DNA of 64,000 bases from Flavobacterium johnsoniae (GCF_030388325.1 NZ_CP103794.1:1922001-1986000); one strand, 5' to 3'; shown: positions 18,876 to 27,990, counted from the first letter of the stretch. The notes: generated by a model from the sequence alone, not told the origin. Translations and numbers: made by a program.

Positions 18876-19325
18876 ATGAGTTTACAAACACAAATCATGG
18901 ACGAGATTAAAAACGCCATGAAAGCAAAAGATACTGTTGCTTTAGAAGCTTTAAGAGCAGTAAAATCTGAATTGTTATTAGCTTCAACAGCTTCAGGTTC
19001 TAAAGAAGAATTATCAGAAGACGAAGAAATTAAATTACTTCAAAGATTGGTTAAAACTCGTAAAGAAAGCGCAAGAATATTTACAGAACAAAACCGTCCT
19101 GATTTAGCTGAACCAGAATTGGCTCAAGTTGCGGTAATTGAGAAGTTTTTACCAGCTCAATTAAGCGAAGAAGAAGTAGAAGCTGTAGTAGCAAAAATTA
19201 TTGCTGAAACGGGAGCTTCAGGAATTGCTTCAATGGGTAAAGTTATGGGATTGGCGTCTGCTCAATTAGGCGGAACTGCTGAAGGAAAAACCATTTCTAC
19301 AATTGTAAAGAAATTACTTTCGTAA
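18876..19325 (+). CDS. GatB/YqeY domain protein
   Basis: A 149-residue soluble protein of the YqeY family, related to the C-terminal tRNA-binding tail domain of the amidotransferase subunit GatB. The first half (MDEIKNAMKAKDTVALEALRAVKSEL) and the ending GxxxGKVMGLASAQLGGTAEGKTIS are typical. Stand-alone YqeY proteins have no firmly known function; a link to tRNA is suspected. A tRNA gene lies 73 bp downstream, but this may be chance. Confidence 0.9.
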   Translation: MSLQTQIMDEIKNAMKAKDTVALEALRAVKSELLLASTASGSKEELSEDEEIKLLQRLVKTRKESARIFTEQNRPDLAEPELAQVAVIEKFLPAQLSEEEVEAVVAKIIAETGASGIASMGKVMGLASAQLGGTAEGKTISTIVKKLLS

Positions 19326-19330
19326 ATATA

Positions 19331-19379
19331 ATTTTAGATTTTAGAATGTAGATTTTAGATTAAATTTGCATTCTAAAAT
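19331..19379. repeat. Heptad array (ATTTTAG family) with inverted copy
   Basis: Four units: ATTTTAG (19331), ATTTTAG (19338), AATGTAG (19345) and ATTTTAG (19352). ATTTTAGAATG at 19338-19348 pairs perfectly with CATTCTAAAAT at 19369-19379. Located between yqeY and the tRNA gene. Confidence 0.7.
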
Positions 19380-19398
19380 CATAAATCAAAAATAAACT

Positions 19399-19472
19399 GA
19401 CCGCGTAGTTCAACTGGATAGAATATCAGATTTCGGCTCTGAGGGCTGGGGGTTCGAACCCCTCCGCGGTCA
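19399..19472 (+). tRNA. tRNA-Arg (anticodon TCG)
   Basis: Acceptor stem GACCGCG (19399-19405) pairs with CGCGGTC (19465-19471), with discriminator A at 19472. The anticodon stem TCAGA/TCTGA (19426-19430, 19438-19442) holds loop TTTCGGC with anticodon TCG at 19433-19435, which reads CGA (arginine). The T arm contains GGTTCGAACC. CCA is not encoded. A hairpin terminator follows 10 bp downstream. Confidence 0.93.
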
Positions 19473-19481
19473 CTATAAAAT

Positions 19482-19518
19482 AAAAAAGCTTGAGAATATT
19501 TATTCTCAGGCTTTTTTT
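19482..19518 (+). terminator. Terminator after tRNA-Arg
   Basis: Arms AAAAAAGCTTGAGAAT (19482-19497) and ATTCTCAGGCTTTTTT (19502-19517) pair with one mismatch around a 4-nt loop and run into a T-tract. Confidence 0.85.
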
Positions 19519-19587
19519 TATTTATTACAGTGGATTTAGAACTAAAATAAACTGGTAATTCGGGTTTGTTAAATAGGAAACTAACTA

Positions 19588-19959
19588 TTATAGCTTTTCC
19601 ATTTCAAAATTTAATACGATGTCAGGCAGACTTTCCAAAGTAGATTTGCAAATAGCTTTTTTTCCTTCAATTTTGATTATTTCAACGCTAACTTTTTTTC
19701 CATTCATTTCTGGTGAAGCGTTTAAGTATATTAATTCATAATTGCATTCAGAAATCCATTTGATTGTTCCTTCCAAATCTTTTAAATCAGCGTTAGATTC
19801 TTTTTGAATTTTCTCTGTTCTGGTTAGAGTTGTAATTGGCAGTTTATAGTTAGTACATTCTATTTTAAATGTCCCGGTTTTAAAATCGACACATTTTAAA
19901 TTTTGTGATTTGGCAAAACTAGCAATCATTATGAATGTGAAAATAAAAAGTGTTCTCAT
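19588..19959 (-). CDS. Small secreted protein, unknown function
   Basis: A 123-residue protein with a Sec signal peptide (hydrophobic TLFIFTFIMIASFA, likely cleavage after AKS before QNLKC). The mature part has three cysteines (in LKCVDF, IECTNY and SECNYE) and is probably beta-rich. I do not recognise the family. It is the last of a group of minus-strand exported proteins; the next gene upstream ends 57 bp away. Confidence 0.7.
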   Translation of the reverse strand: MRTLFIFTFIMIASFAKSQNLKCVDFKTGTFKIECTNYKLPITTLTRTEKIQKESNADLKDLEGTIKWISECNYELIYLNASPEMNGKKVSVEIIKIEGKKAICKSTLESLPDIVLNFEMEKL

Positions 19960-20015
19960 TTATTTTGTTTAGGTTTAAATCAATGTTTACAGTGTTTTTT
20001 TGATATTAGCAATGA

Positions 20016-20381
20016 TTACTTTAAGTCGTTTCTAAACCCCATAGGAATTAAATCTTTTTCTATTCGATTTAAATCTTTTGCTTTGAATTCTTTGAATATT
20101 GATAAAGCACTTTCAACACTTTCAATTCCAAGTTCAGCATTTGCTTTTCCCCAGCTATATAAAGCTATTTCTAGATTTGTCATAATGAGTCCTGGTTTTA
20201 CTTGTGATCCATTATATTCTTTTCCTTTAATTTTTGTAAAAAAGTCCAATTTTCCACCTTCTTTTGTTTCATTAAGAATGAAAGTTTTGATTTCTGCCTG
20301 TGATTTTTTTTCTTGATTTGAGTTTTGCGAAAAGCTGTAAGTACTAATAAGAAGTAAAAGGAGTAAAATGTTTTTTTTCAT
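20016..20381 (-). CDS. Small secreted protein, unknown function
   Basis: A 121-residue protein with a clear signal peptide (KKNILLLLLLISTYSFS, cleavage before QNSNQEKK). The mature part is about 100 residues, charged and largely helical, with no cysteine and no recognisable motif. It lies 8 bp downstream of the next gene on the same strand, so the two are likely one transcript. Function unknown. Confidence 0.7.
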   Translation of the reverse strand: MKKNILLLLLLISTYSFSQNSNQEKKSQAEIKTFILNETKEGGKLDFFTKIKGKEYNGSQVKPGLIMTNLEIALYSWGKANAELGIESVESALSIFKEFKAKDLNRIEKDLIPMGFRNDLK

Positions 20382-20389
20382 AAGTTTTT

Positions 20390-20812
20390 TTATTTTCTTT
20401 TATATATTAATACTTTATACCACATTTCTTTAGATATAGGGTTTTCCATATCCCATTCTCTATATAAATATTCATTATCTGTCCAGACTCCTTTTGTTTC
20501 AGGATTTTCTCTTGCGCTTTCAAGTATGATTTTATTATTCTCTTTATTTTGAGTAGAAATAATTAGAGCTAATTTATAATATTGATTGTCATTTTTATTT
20601 CCAGTTGGTTTTATGTAAAGACAACCTTTACTTTGTGCAAAAATAGATTCAGATATCGAATCAATTTCAATTCTTAAACCAACCGATTCGGCATATTTTA
20701 CAAATTCTACTTTATCTAATTTTAATAGCTTTTCGTATGTTTTTTTGTCAAATGATTGAGAGTGTAAATTTTGAGCAAAGACAATTATTATAAATGTGAG
20801 TAATATTTTCAT
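20390..20812 (-). CDS. Small secreted protein, unknown function
   Basis: A 140-residue protein beginning with a signal peptide (MKILLTFIIIVFAQNLHS, cleavage before QSFDKK). The mature part contains a possible strand-rich region (GCLYIKPTGNKNDNQYYKLALIIS) and a C-terminal part rich in Trp and Tyr. No family is recognised. It appears to be the promoter-proximal gene of a pair with the protein at 20016-20381. Confidence 0.7.
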   Translation of the reverse strand: MKILLTFIIIVFAQNLHSQSFDKKTYEKLLKLDKVEFVKYAESVGLRIEIDSISESIFAQSKGCLYIKPTGNKNDNQYYKLALIISTQNKENNKIILESARENPETKGVWTDNEYLYREWDMENPISKEMWYKVLIYKRK

Positions 20813-20851
20813 TTGTTGTTGCTTTTTTTATGAAAATTACACAAAAAGGGT

Positions 20852-21532
20852 TTACTGTTTTATCACAATATTGCGAAACCAAACATCATTTCCGTGATCT
20901 TGAAGAGCAATTTTTCCTTTTTTGAATGTTCCAAAATCTGGCCAAGTGGCGAATTTACTTTCAGCGATTAGTTTTTTAAAATTATCATCCCAAAGTGTCG
21001 TTTCAACTACTGTCACGCCATTTAGAATTAGTGTTAATTTTCCATTTTTACTGATGATTTCGGCAGTATTCCATTCTCCAACAGGCTTTACAGGTTCAGA
21101 ATTGCTTTTAATCAAATCGTATAAATCGCCAGCACGGTGTTTTGTGATTTTTCCATCGGCATGACCGTCATTGTCTAAAACTTGCATTTCTAAACCAGTG
21201 CTGTATGTGTTTTTATATTTCTGAAGATTTTCATTAACATAAAAAATAATTCCGCTATTACCGTTTTCAGAGATTTTCCAATCTAATTTTAAATGAAAAT
21301 TTTCAAATTCAGCGTCTGTTACCAAATCACCGCCTTTTCCGTTTTTGATGGCTTTCGGATCAAAATGCAAAACACCGTCTTTTTCTACTTTCCATCCAGA
21401 ATCGGCAGATTTTTCGCCATATGTATGCCAGCCTTTTAATGTTTTTCCATCAAAAAGTGGTTTAAAACCTTTTTGCGATTGAATAGTATTCGAAAGCAAT
21501 AAAATCAAAAGTGCAGTTATAAACTTCGTCAT
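20852..21532 (-). CDS. Secreted DUF1080 protein (3-keto-disaccharide hydrolase-like)
   Basis: A 226-residue exported protein: signal peptide TALLILLLSNTIQSQ, then one DUF1080 domain, a concanavalin-like beta sandwich. Typical motifs are FKPLFDGKTLKGWHTYG near the N-terminus, GNSGIIFYVNE in the middle and ALQDHGNDVWFRNIVI at the end. Members of this family have been linked to 3-keto-glycoside cleavage, and many are carbohydrate-associated with unknown substrates. The ATG overlaps the end of the small membrane protein gene upstream, so the two are translationally coupled. Confidence 0.85.
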   Translation of the reverse strand: MTKFITALLILLLSNTIQSQKGFKPLFDGKTLKGWHTYGEKSADSGWKVEKDGVLHFDPKAIKNGKGGDLVTDAEFENFHLKLDWKISENGNSGIIFYVNENLQKYKNTYSTGLEMQVLDNDGHADGKITKHRAGDLYDLIKSNSEPVKPVGEWNTAEIISKNGKLTLILNGVTVVETTLWDDNFKKLIAESKFATWPDFGTFKKGKIALQDHGNDVWFRNIVIKQ

Positions 21533-21711
21533 TTTTTTTTAGAATTTTTGATGATCATATACACTGAAAACAGAAACACAACAAGATAGATAATGTCTAG
21601 TTCTGGTTTTTCAAATTTAAATGTTTTAAAATCAAATTGTTTGAACAGCGTTACGCCCAAAATAATAGCGATTACCCAAAAGATAAACAGCATTGGTTTT
21701 TTATTTTCCAT
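21529..21711 (-). CDS. Small two-pass membrane protein
   Basis: A 60-residue protein with two hydrophobic segments (about residues 7-23, FIFWVIAIILGVTLF, and 41-54, IIYLVVFLFSVYMII) and a lysine-rich tail. The stop codon overlaps the DUF1080 start by 4 bases, which supports translation of this short frame. No family recognised. It may assist or simply be co-transcribed with the exported DUF1080 protein. Confidence 0.6.
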   Translation of the reverse strand: MENKKPMLFIFWVIAIILGVTLFKQFDFKTFKFEKPELDIIYLVVFLFSVYMIIKNSKKK

Positions 21712-21753
21712 GGTTTTAATTTAAAGAATATTGGTTAATAGATTATTCGTTTG

Positions 21754-22614
21754 TTACAATTTATCTTGCGCCGCACGCAGCATTTCGGCTATATTTTCGT
21801 TTTTGAAATTTTCCATAAAAGTATGAATTAATGGAACGGTCGGACTGTTTGGATATTTTTTCAGAAAACGGTTAAACTCCTCAATATTTTCCGGATAAAT
21901 GTATTTTTCGTCAGCTGCTCTTTCATAAGTTGGAGTATTATCTTCGCCTATTAAATAATCTAGCTGATACATTTTATAATCTTCTTTTACCGATTTCATC
22001 AGTTTTGAATTTGGATATTTATTCATGAAATTTTCCCAAGAAACCACTCGATCTCCTAAATCTTTAAAAGAAATAATAAGTCCGGCATCTGCAGAATAAG
22101 GCTGTTTGTTTTCTTCACTTTGCATGAACAAATATTCTTTGTAATCGCGCGTTACATAGTTTTTAAAAAGCGTATAATAAAAATCGGGTTTGGTTGTAAT
22201 TTCAACAATACCTTCTCCTAATTCATCAAACTGAAGTTGGTGTTTTAAAAGTTTATCATTTAAAGATTTGATTTCCTTTTTATCTGCTTCTTTTTCGCTG
22301 TAAAAATTTTGCAGTAAACGATCTTCTTTTTCGTCTATCTTGTGCAGTAAATAACCATTTTCTTCATGATATTTTTCATACAAAACATTGGCTTCTTCAG
22401 CAGAAATAGATTTTAATTTTAAGACAATTTCGTCTTTCTTTTTAGTGAATAAATCCAAAAGTGATCCAGAATTAGAAATCACTTCAGATGCAGAATGATC
22501 GGCAGAAATACTGTCATTTTTTATTTCCGACGAATTTGTAACTGTTGTGTTTTCAGTTTTTTTGCAGGCAGAAAATAAAATGATTATGGCTAATAAAGTA
22601 ATAAGTTTTCTCAT
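21754..22614 (-). CDS. Putative lipoprotein with TPR-like repeats
   Basis: A 286-residue protein with a lipoprotein signal: hydrophobic LITLLAIIILF followed by lipobox SAC, lipidated Cys17. A low-complexity Ser/Asn/Thr linker follows. The central part is a long charged helix (residues about 55-125). The C-terminal half contains two motifs of the form FxNKYPNSKLMKSVKEDY and FLKKYPNSPTVPLIH that resemble helical tetratricopeptide-like repeats. Function unknown; anchored in the inner leaflet of the outer membrane or in the inner membrane. Confidence 0.7.
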   Translation of the reverse strand: MRKLITLLAIIILFSACKKTENTTVTNSSEIKNDSISADHSASEVISNSGSLLDLFTKKKDEIVLKLKSISAEEANVLYEKYHEENGYLLHKIDEKEDRLLQNFYSEKEADKKEIKSLNDKLLKHQLQFDELGEGIVEITTKPDFYYTLFKNYVTRDYKEYLFMQSEENKQPYSADAGLIISFKDLGDRVVSWENFMNKYPNSKLMKSVKEDYKMYQLDYLIGEDNTPTYERAADEKYIYPENIEEFNRFLKKYPNSPTVPLIHTFMENFKNENIAEMLRAAQDKL

Positions 22615-22671
22615 TTATTTATTAATAAGTATTGATAATGATTTTAGTTTTAAAAGGGATGAGTTTACATT

Positions 22672-22713
22672 AAAAAAGGACAAAAAAAAGATAGAATTCT
22701 TCTTTGTCCTTTT
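22672..22713 (-). terminator. Terminator for the minus-strand gene at 22744
   Basis: Arms AAAAGGACAAA (22674-22684) and TTTGTCCTTTT (22703-22713) are a perfect inverted repeat; in the minus direction the stem is followed by a run of T. It lies 31 bp after the stop of the gene at 22744-23232. Confidence 0.7.
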
Positions 22714-22743
22714 GAGAATCTGTTTGAAAGAAAAGAATACAGT

Positions 22744-23232
22744 TTATTTAGGTTTAAACTCTTTTACTCCTCTAAATTGTTTAAATTCTGAATATATTTC
22801 GATACCGAGAATTTTCCATTTTCTTGTGCCGGTAACTGAATATTGATAAATATTTTTTTTCTCCAATTTATCTAGAAATATATTTTGAGTCTTCCATTCT
22901 GTACCACTTAAAAAACCGCTTCTGGTAACAATTGCCGAAATTGCATTTTCATCATCATGAACCACATTCAATTCAATTTTTGTTGCTAAATCATCTTCTA
23001 GCGTAATCTCTGAGAAAAACGTATTTTGATTTACTTTCTTTTTATGAAATTCAAATTTTTTATCTTCTAAACTCTTGCTCGGTTTTGTGATGAAAGATAA
23101 AGCAAAGAAAGAAAAAAGGATAGCAACAAAAAGTCCAATTTTTTGACGGATTTCGACAGCTTTATTAATACAAAAAGTAATAAAAACCAGAAATGTAAAA
23201 ACATTTAGTATACCCCAGATTAACTGTATCAT
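22744..23232 (-). CDS. Membrane protein of unknown function
   Basis: A 162-residue protein with two N-terminal membrane segments (about residues 4-22 and 33-50) joined by a short basic loop, then a periplasmic or cytoplasmic soluble domain of about 110 residues that looks beta-rich (NVVHDDENAISAIVTRSGFLSGTEWK). No recognised family. It is followed by its own hairpin terminator. Confidence 0.65.
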   Translation of the reverse strand: MIQLIWGILNVFTFLVFITFCINKAVEIRQKIGLFVAILFSFFALSFITKPSKSLEDKKFEFHKKKVNQNTFFSEITLEDDLATKIELNVVHDDENAISAIVTRSGFLSGTEWKTQNIFLDKLEKKNIYQYSVTGTRKWKILGIEIYSEFKQFRGVKEFKPK

Positions 23233-23290
23233 AAATTTAATTTTGGTATATCAAAAATACATTTTTTTTGTTTTAAAAATAAGAGAATAC

Positions 23291-25135
23291 TTATTTTAAT
23301 TGTTCTTCAATAATCTTTCCTATGTCGGTATTTGAATTGTCATAAGCTAGAATGTCGCCTTTTTTATCAATAACGATACGTGTTGGGATAGCTTGAATTT
23401 TATAATTGCCAACTACTTCTTGTTTGAGATCAAAAACAACGTTAAAGTCAAATTTTTTCTCTGTAATATAAGAACTTACTTTTTTTAAAATCTCGTCTTC
23501 TTTACCATTTTCCCAAGTGTTAACAAACAGGAAAGCAACATCTTTATCTTTGTATTTAGTCACTAAATGCTGCATTTTTGGAAAAGAAGCTTTACATGGT
23601 CCGCACCAAGTTGCCCAGAAATCAAGAACAACTATTTTTCCTTTATAATCTGAAAGTTTTGTGTCTTTTCCGTCTAGATTTTTCAAGGTAAAGTCAAAGG
23701 CATTTTTACTTCCAAATTTTTCAAGAAGATCTTTGTTTTTGTTTTCTTGTGCTAACAAATCTGTTTTTTGCTGAATGGCATCAAATTCAGCCATAGGCAA
23801 TTTCTTTTCAATGTAAATTTCTTTAAGTTTAGAAAGAAATGCAGGTGAAGTATTGCCTTTACTGATTTCATCTTCAATATAAGCTTTTACTTCATCTTTA
23901 CTTTTTACCTTATCCAACATTGCTAAATAGCGTTCTTTTCCGCCAGCGTCCAATCCGTCAAGAGCTTTAACTCCGCTTTGGTATTTAAAAGCTTCATCAT
24001 ATTTGCCTTGTTTATAAAGCAGAAGTGCATAAGTATCAGCAAACATATTGAATTTGCCATTATAATCAGGCGTGTAACATTCTTTTCGTTTTGCTTCAAT
24101 AATGTCTACTGATCGTTTAGAAACTTTTGTGGCAAAGTCAATATCTTTTACAGGCATTGTTAAATCACCGCCAGATTGGCCCCAAGCAAAATTGTTATAT
24201 GTGTCTTCTGGAAGATTTAAATAAGGTTCGCAGGCTATAGCCTTTTCCAATTCTCCTTTATCTAAATATATAGGCACCAAAGCAGAATAAAAATAACTTA
24301 GTGATCTCTTAGAAGTATCGTTAGGATATTTTGTTTTAAAAGCATTAAGACTTTCTAAAATAGAAGCTTCTGTTTTATCAGGCTGATCAAAGAATTTTCG
24401 AATAAAATCCATTGCATCAATTCTATTTGCAGGAAACTTTTCTGAAATTTCTGTTTTTAATTTTTTTGCTTGATCTTGCGTCTCATTATTAGAACTATAG
24501 ATGTAATACGCAGAAGTTAAATATTCTTCAGTATTTCTTTTTACACATTTATCGGCAAAAGCTAGAAGGTCTTTTTCTCCTTGTTCTCTGTTGAGAGACT
24601 TTTTAGTATATAAATATTCTAAAGAAACGATATCATCTCTTAATTTTGGATATTTTGCAAATACAGCATCATATTCAGCAATTAAATCTTCTCTTTTTGG
24701 ATCTGATTTTAGTCTAAAAAAGTACCCCCCATTACTTCTAACAGAAATTTCGTTTATCAAACTTTTTCTTAATTCAATATCATTTTGTGTTTTTAAAAGT
24801 ACAGAATAACCTTTTTCATTATTGCTATCTGCAATTTTTTGTGAATCGTTTATAGTCGCTAGAATAACTCTAACAGAATCAGGAACTTTTGCGGTAAACT
24901 CATAACGTTTTCCACTTTTTTTCAGCGGACTTATGTCAGAAGAAAAATCAGTAGGAGTAATATAGAGAAAATTTACTTTAGCGTTGTCTTCAATAACAAG
25001 ACCTTGCGGAGGTTCATAAACATACGTATTGGGTTTGCCAATGTTGAATTTTGAGTTTTTTAGATAGATTTTTCCGTTTTGAGAAAATAGATTGCTAACA
25101 ACGGCAAAGAATAACAAAAGGTAGATTTTTTTCAT
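23291..25135 (-). CDS. Exported TlpA-family thioredoxin-like protein with TPR-like region
   Basis: A 614-residue periplasmic or outer-membrane-associated protein. A signal peptide (IYLLLFFAVVSNLFS) is followed by a beta-rich domain (to about residue 125), a long helical region that looks like tetratricopeptide repeats (about 150-440), and a C-terminal thioredoxin fold. The active-site motif WATWCGPC puts the redox cysteines at 511 and 514, and the cis-proline is in QAIPTRIV. Such proteins are thiol-disulfide reductases; the substrate is not known. A monocistronic gene as far as can be seen. Confidence 0.85.
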   Translation of the reverse strand: MKKIYLLLFFAVVSNLFSQNGKIYLKNSKFNIGKPNTYVYEPPQGLVIEDNAKVNFLYITPTDFSSDISPLKKSGKRYEFTAKVPDSVRVILATINDSQKIADSNNEKGYSVLLKTQNDIELRKSLINEISVRSNGGYFFRLKSDPKREDLIAEYDAVFAKYPKLRDDIVSLEYLYTKKSLNREQGEKDLLAFADKCVKRNTEEYLTSAYYIYSSNNETQDQAKKLKTEISEKFPANRIDAMDFIRKFFDQPDKTEASILESLNAFKTKYPNDTSKRSLSYFYSALVPIYLDKGELEKAIACEPYLNLPEDTYNNFAWGQSGGDLTMPVKDIDFATKVSKRSVDIIEAKRKECYTPDYNGKFNMFADTYALLLYKQGKYDEAFKYQSGVKALDGLDAGGKERYLAMLDKVKSKDEVKAYIEDEISKGNTSPAFLSKLKEIYIEKKLPMAEFDAIQQKTDLLAQENKNKDLLEKFGSKNAFDFTLKNLDGKDTKLSDYKGKIVVLDFWATWCGPCKASFPKMQHLVTKYKDKDVAFLFVNTWENGKEDEILKKVSSYITEKKFDFNVVFDLKQEVVGNYKIQAIPTRIVIDKKGDILAYDNSNTDIGKIIEEQLK

Positions 25136-25289
25136 CTGTTTGTGGTTTTTTGTTTGTTTATTTCTTAATTGTTTAACGAATTGTAAAAGTAAATATTATA
25201 TCATCCATTGTTTTTTTATTAAGAAAATATTAGCAAAAACGACAAAATTATTTTGAAATTTTTAGCGTAAGTATATCTTTTTAAATAGT

Positions 25290-26156
25290 TTACTTTTTTA
25301 TACCAATTGCGGTTCTGTAAAATTCATAACCTTTTTCAGATCGGTTAAGAAGATACTTTTTACGATAATCATCAGCTCCTAAATCTTCACGAAGCTCAAT
25401 ATTAAACTGATTTAAGTAATCTGAAAGGTCTTCTGGAAAAAAGCCAAATGTCCAGTGTTCTTCTAAATTTTCAAGATCTTCCAGAAGTTTTTTACCGCCT
25501 AAAAAAGATTCTGGATTTAAGAGAATATTTTTATGTACGTAAGTAAAAATAATATGACTGTTTGCAGCGAATTTTGAAATAAAGGCAAAAGTGCTTTTTA
25601 CAGCATCTTCGGTTAGATAATTCGTTACGCCTTCCCAAATTATGGCAGTTGGTTTAGAAAAGTCTAAATTATTCTCCGAAGCCAGTTGTTCTAAATTTTG
25701 CTTGTTAAAATCAATCTGAAGAAAATGAATATTTTGAGGAATTTTTCCGATTCTGTTTTTATAAACTTCAGCTTTGAAATTTGATGTATTCGGATGATCA
25801 ATTTCTATTACAGGAATTTCTTTTAGTAAATCAAGGCGTACAGCTCTCGTGTCAAAACCCGCGCCTAAAATTATAACTTGTTTTATGCCGTTTGAAACCG
25901 CATTTTTAAGTAAATCATCAATGTATTTTGTTCTGGCAATTCCAGAAGACAAAGCTCCTGGAATCTTTTTTTGTATAATATTATCAATATATTTTGCAGC
26001 AATTGGATATTTATATAATTGAGTTGCAAGTCTTAATTTTGAATCTATAAAATGAATGGCATAAGGATCTGAAAACAATCTTTCTTTACGTTGTGTTTCC
26101 AATGCACGAAAGAACGCCATATATTGTGCCGTTCTGCTTGTTTTTTCTGCTTTCAT
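25290..26156 (-). CDS. Class I SAM-dependent methyltransferase (leucine carboxyl methyltransferase-like)
   Basis: A 288-residue methyltransferase of the PPM1/LCMT-related family common in bacteria. The N-terminal SRTAQYMAFFRALE and FSDPYAIHFID motifs are typical, ARTKYIDDLL leads to the SAM-binding loop ILGAGFDTRAVRLDLL, and EIDHPNT holds the acidic residue that binds the ribose. Substrate unknown; the family includes enzymes of secondary metabolism. It begins 6 bp after the Mpo1-like gene, so the two are one transcript. Confidence 0.88.
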   Translation of the reverse strand: MKAEKTSRTAQYMAFFRALETQRKERLFSDPYAIHFIDSKLRLATQLYKYPIAAKYIDNIIQKKIPGALSSGIARTKYIDDLLKNAVSNGIKQVIILGAGFDTRAVRLDLLKEIPVIEIDHPNTSNFKAEVYKNRIGKIPQNIHFLQIDFNKQNLEQLASENNLDFSKPTAIIWEGVTNYLTEDAVKSTFAFISKFAANSHIIFTYVHKNILLNPESFLGGKKLLEDLENLEEHWTFGFFPEDLSDYLNQFNIELREDLGADDYRKKYLLNRSEKGYEFYRTAIGIKK

Positions 26157-26162
26157 TTTAAT

Positions 26163-26627
26163 CTATTTTCTAGAAAACAAATTCTCAACAACCCAAGCTG
26201 GTCCAATTAATAAAAACTGAAGATCTTTAAGAAAAGATGGTTTTTTTCCTTCAATATTGTGTCCATAAAATTGTCCGATCCAGGCAATAACAAATACGCC
26301 AATCGAGAAAGCCCATAAAGTAACAAACTGTCCGATGTAGTAATTTGCAAATAAACAAAGCATAGAAAAAACAGCAATTTTAATTGCCATAGAAATTGAT
26401 AATCTGATGTAGAAAATAAGAACAAAAAGCAAAACTATGAAAGCCCAATTTTCGATAATTGGCGCATTTAGTTTTAACGTATTTGAAATTATCGAACTCG
26501 GAATGCTCATTAATAATCCGACGATAGAAAAGAAAATGGCTGGTACACAAATGTAGTGTATGGCTTTGTTTTTTGGGTTTTGGTGACTTATTGCATATTC
26601 TGCAAACCATTGGTCTAATGTTCTCAT
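26163..26627 (-). CDS. Mpo1-like (DUF962) membrane protein
   Basis: A 154-residue polytopic protein with four likely membrane segments. The N-terminal WFAEYAISHQNPKNKAIHYICVP motif and the later WIGQFYGHNIEGKKPSFL motif supply the conserved histidines (His15, His24 and the one in GHNIE) of the DUF962 family. Yeast Mpo1 of this family is an iron-dependent dioxygenase of 2-hydroxy fatty acids, so lipid alpha-oxidation is a reasonable guess, not shown. It is upstream in a two-gene transcript with the methyltransferase. Confidence 0.85.
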   Translation of the reverse strand: MRTLDQWFAEYAISHQNPKNKAIHYICVPAIFFSIVGLLMSIPSSIISNTLKLNAPIIENWAFIVLLFVLIFYIRLSISMAIKIAVFSMLCLFANYYIGQFVTLWAFSIGVFVIAWIGQFYGHNIEGKKPSFLKDLQFLLIGPAWVVENLFSRK

Positions 26628-26721
26628 TTTTGTGGTTTTATAGTTAGGTTGCAGTAAATCTAATGAAATTTCTTTTACGTTAATCGGAGAACCATAAACG
26701 AAAAACTAACTAGTAAAAAAA

Positions 26722-27951
26722 CTATTTCTGATTATATTGAAAAACATTATCCCATAGTTCGTCAATTGTAATAAGAGCTTCGTTTAAAGATAAAACGGAC
26801 CATTTTCCATTATTTTCTAAACCAAGTCCGATACTTTTTAATTTTAATAGAGCGTCATTTACGTCAAAATCGAAATCGGTATTTAATTTTGTTTTAAACC
26901 AAGATTCGATTTTATTGTCAAGTTCATCAGCTGTTAATGATTTTTCACTTTCGTGTAAAAAAGTATAAGCTAGAATGGTTTCTTTTAAAGCTTCTTCTTC
27001 AGACGAATTTAAAAGCGAATAGAAAGCTCCACTGTTATTTCCAACATTTTTAAAGTACAAACTATCAGAGAGAGTTTTAGAATATCTGATTTTCTTGTTT
27101 ATAAAATTATTGTACTGACGAAAGCAATAAACTGCTAAGATTCCTAAAGCAATTAAACCTTGATTTAAAGATGTTTTGCTGTTGAGTAAATCGATTGTTT
27201 CGCCAGTTTGATATGCGTCGTACATATTAATCAAAGCCGGAATTACTTTCGCGCTCAATAATGAGATTCCACCAAAAACAGCCGGAACCCAAAGTAGCAT
27301 TTTGTCTTTTAAAGACATTTTAGGAATTGCATTCGGAAAAATCGTCTCGAGATCATTTTTAGGAACTCTTTTGAAAATTTTCAATCCAATAGAACCTGGG
27401 TCAATTGGCATTTTTCCTAATTTGACTTTCTTACTTTTAAGATAATCTGCGTCGCTGTAATTTAAATAAATTAAGACACGATCGTAATATTCTATTTCTA
27501 CTTCTTTTGTCCAAAAAAAGTATTTTTTGACTTTTTCTTTGCTTTTATGATGACCTCGTGCGTAGAGTTCGAAATCTTTAAATGCATTAAAATCGATAGA
27601 AAGATTTAAGCCAATCAAATCAGATTCTTTAAAAGCTTTATCCAAAGCATTCTGATCAATTCTGTAATAATTTCCACGTTCTAAAACCTTCAAAAGTGTT
27701 TCTTTAAAAACTGGAAAATCACTTTTATTGATAAACTGCTCGCGTTCTTTTTCGCTTAAATCTGGATCGTAAAGCGCATAATTCTGTTTAAGATTTCGAT
27801 TAAGATTAAAAGATTCATAATGATAATAATGCTCGATAATATCGAAAAGTTTCTTAAAATCTTCTGTTTTTTTAGCATCTTCAGCGAAAGCGGCAATTTG
27901 CTGTTCGAGTAAAAATTCTTTGTTAAACGGAATATAATGTTCTCGCTTCAT
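26722..27951 (-). CDS. DUF3754 (TMEM143-family) membrane protein
   Basis: A protein of about 409 residues beginning MKREHYIPFNKEFLLEQQ. The soluble N-terminal half (to about residue 215) is followed by two or three membrane segments (LLWVPAVFGGISLLSAKVIPAL and GLIALGILAVYCF) and a helical C-terminal domain. This is the pattern of the DUF3754 family, related to mitochondrial TMEM143; function unknown. The start is placed at ATG 27949-27951, because the upstream TTG that would extend the frame overlaps the -7 promoter element. Confidence 0.8.
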   Translation of the reverse strand: MKREHYIPFNKEFLLEQQIAAFAEDAKKTEDFKKLFDIIEHYYHYESFNLNRNLKQNYALYDPDLSEKEREQFINKSDFPVFKETLLKVLERGNYYRIDQNALDKAFKESDLIGLNLSIDFNAFKDFELYARGHHKSKEKVKKYFFWTKEVEIEYYDRVLIYLNYSDADYLKSKKVKLGKMPIDPGSIGLKIFKRVPKNDLETIFPNAIPKMSLKDKMLLWVPAVFGGISLLSAKVIPALINMYDAYQTGETIDLLNSKTSLNQGLIALGILAVYCFRQYNNFINKKIRYSKTLSDSLYFKNVGNNSGAFYSLLNSSEEEALKETILAYTFLHESEKSLTADELDNKIESWFKTKLNTDFDFDVNDALLKLKSIGLGLENNGKWSVLSLNEALITIDELWDNVFQYNQK

Positions 27952-27990
27952 GTCGATTTTGGGCTTTAATTTCGTGGCGTTTATTGAGCG

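Noticed and set aside
19399..19472. tRNA-Arg as an integrative element attachment site
   Set aside because: No integrase gene and no repeat of the tRNA 3' end was seen downstream.
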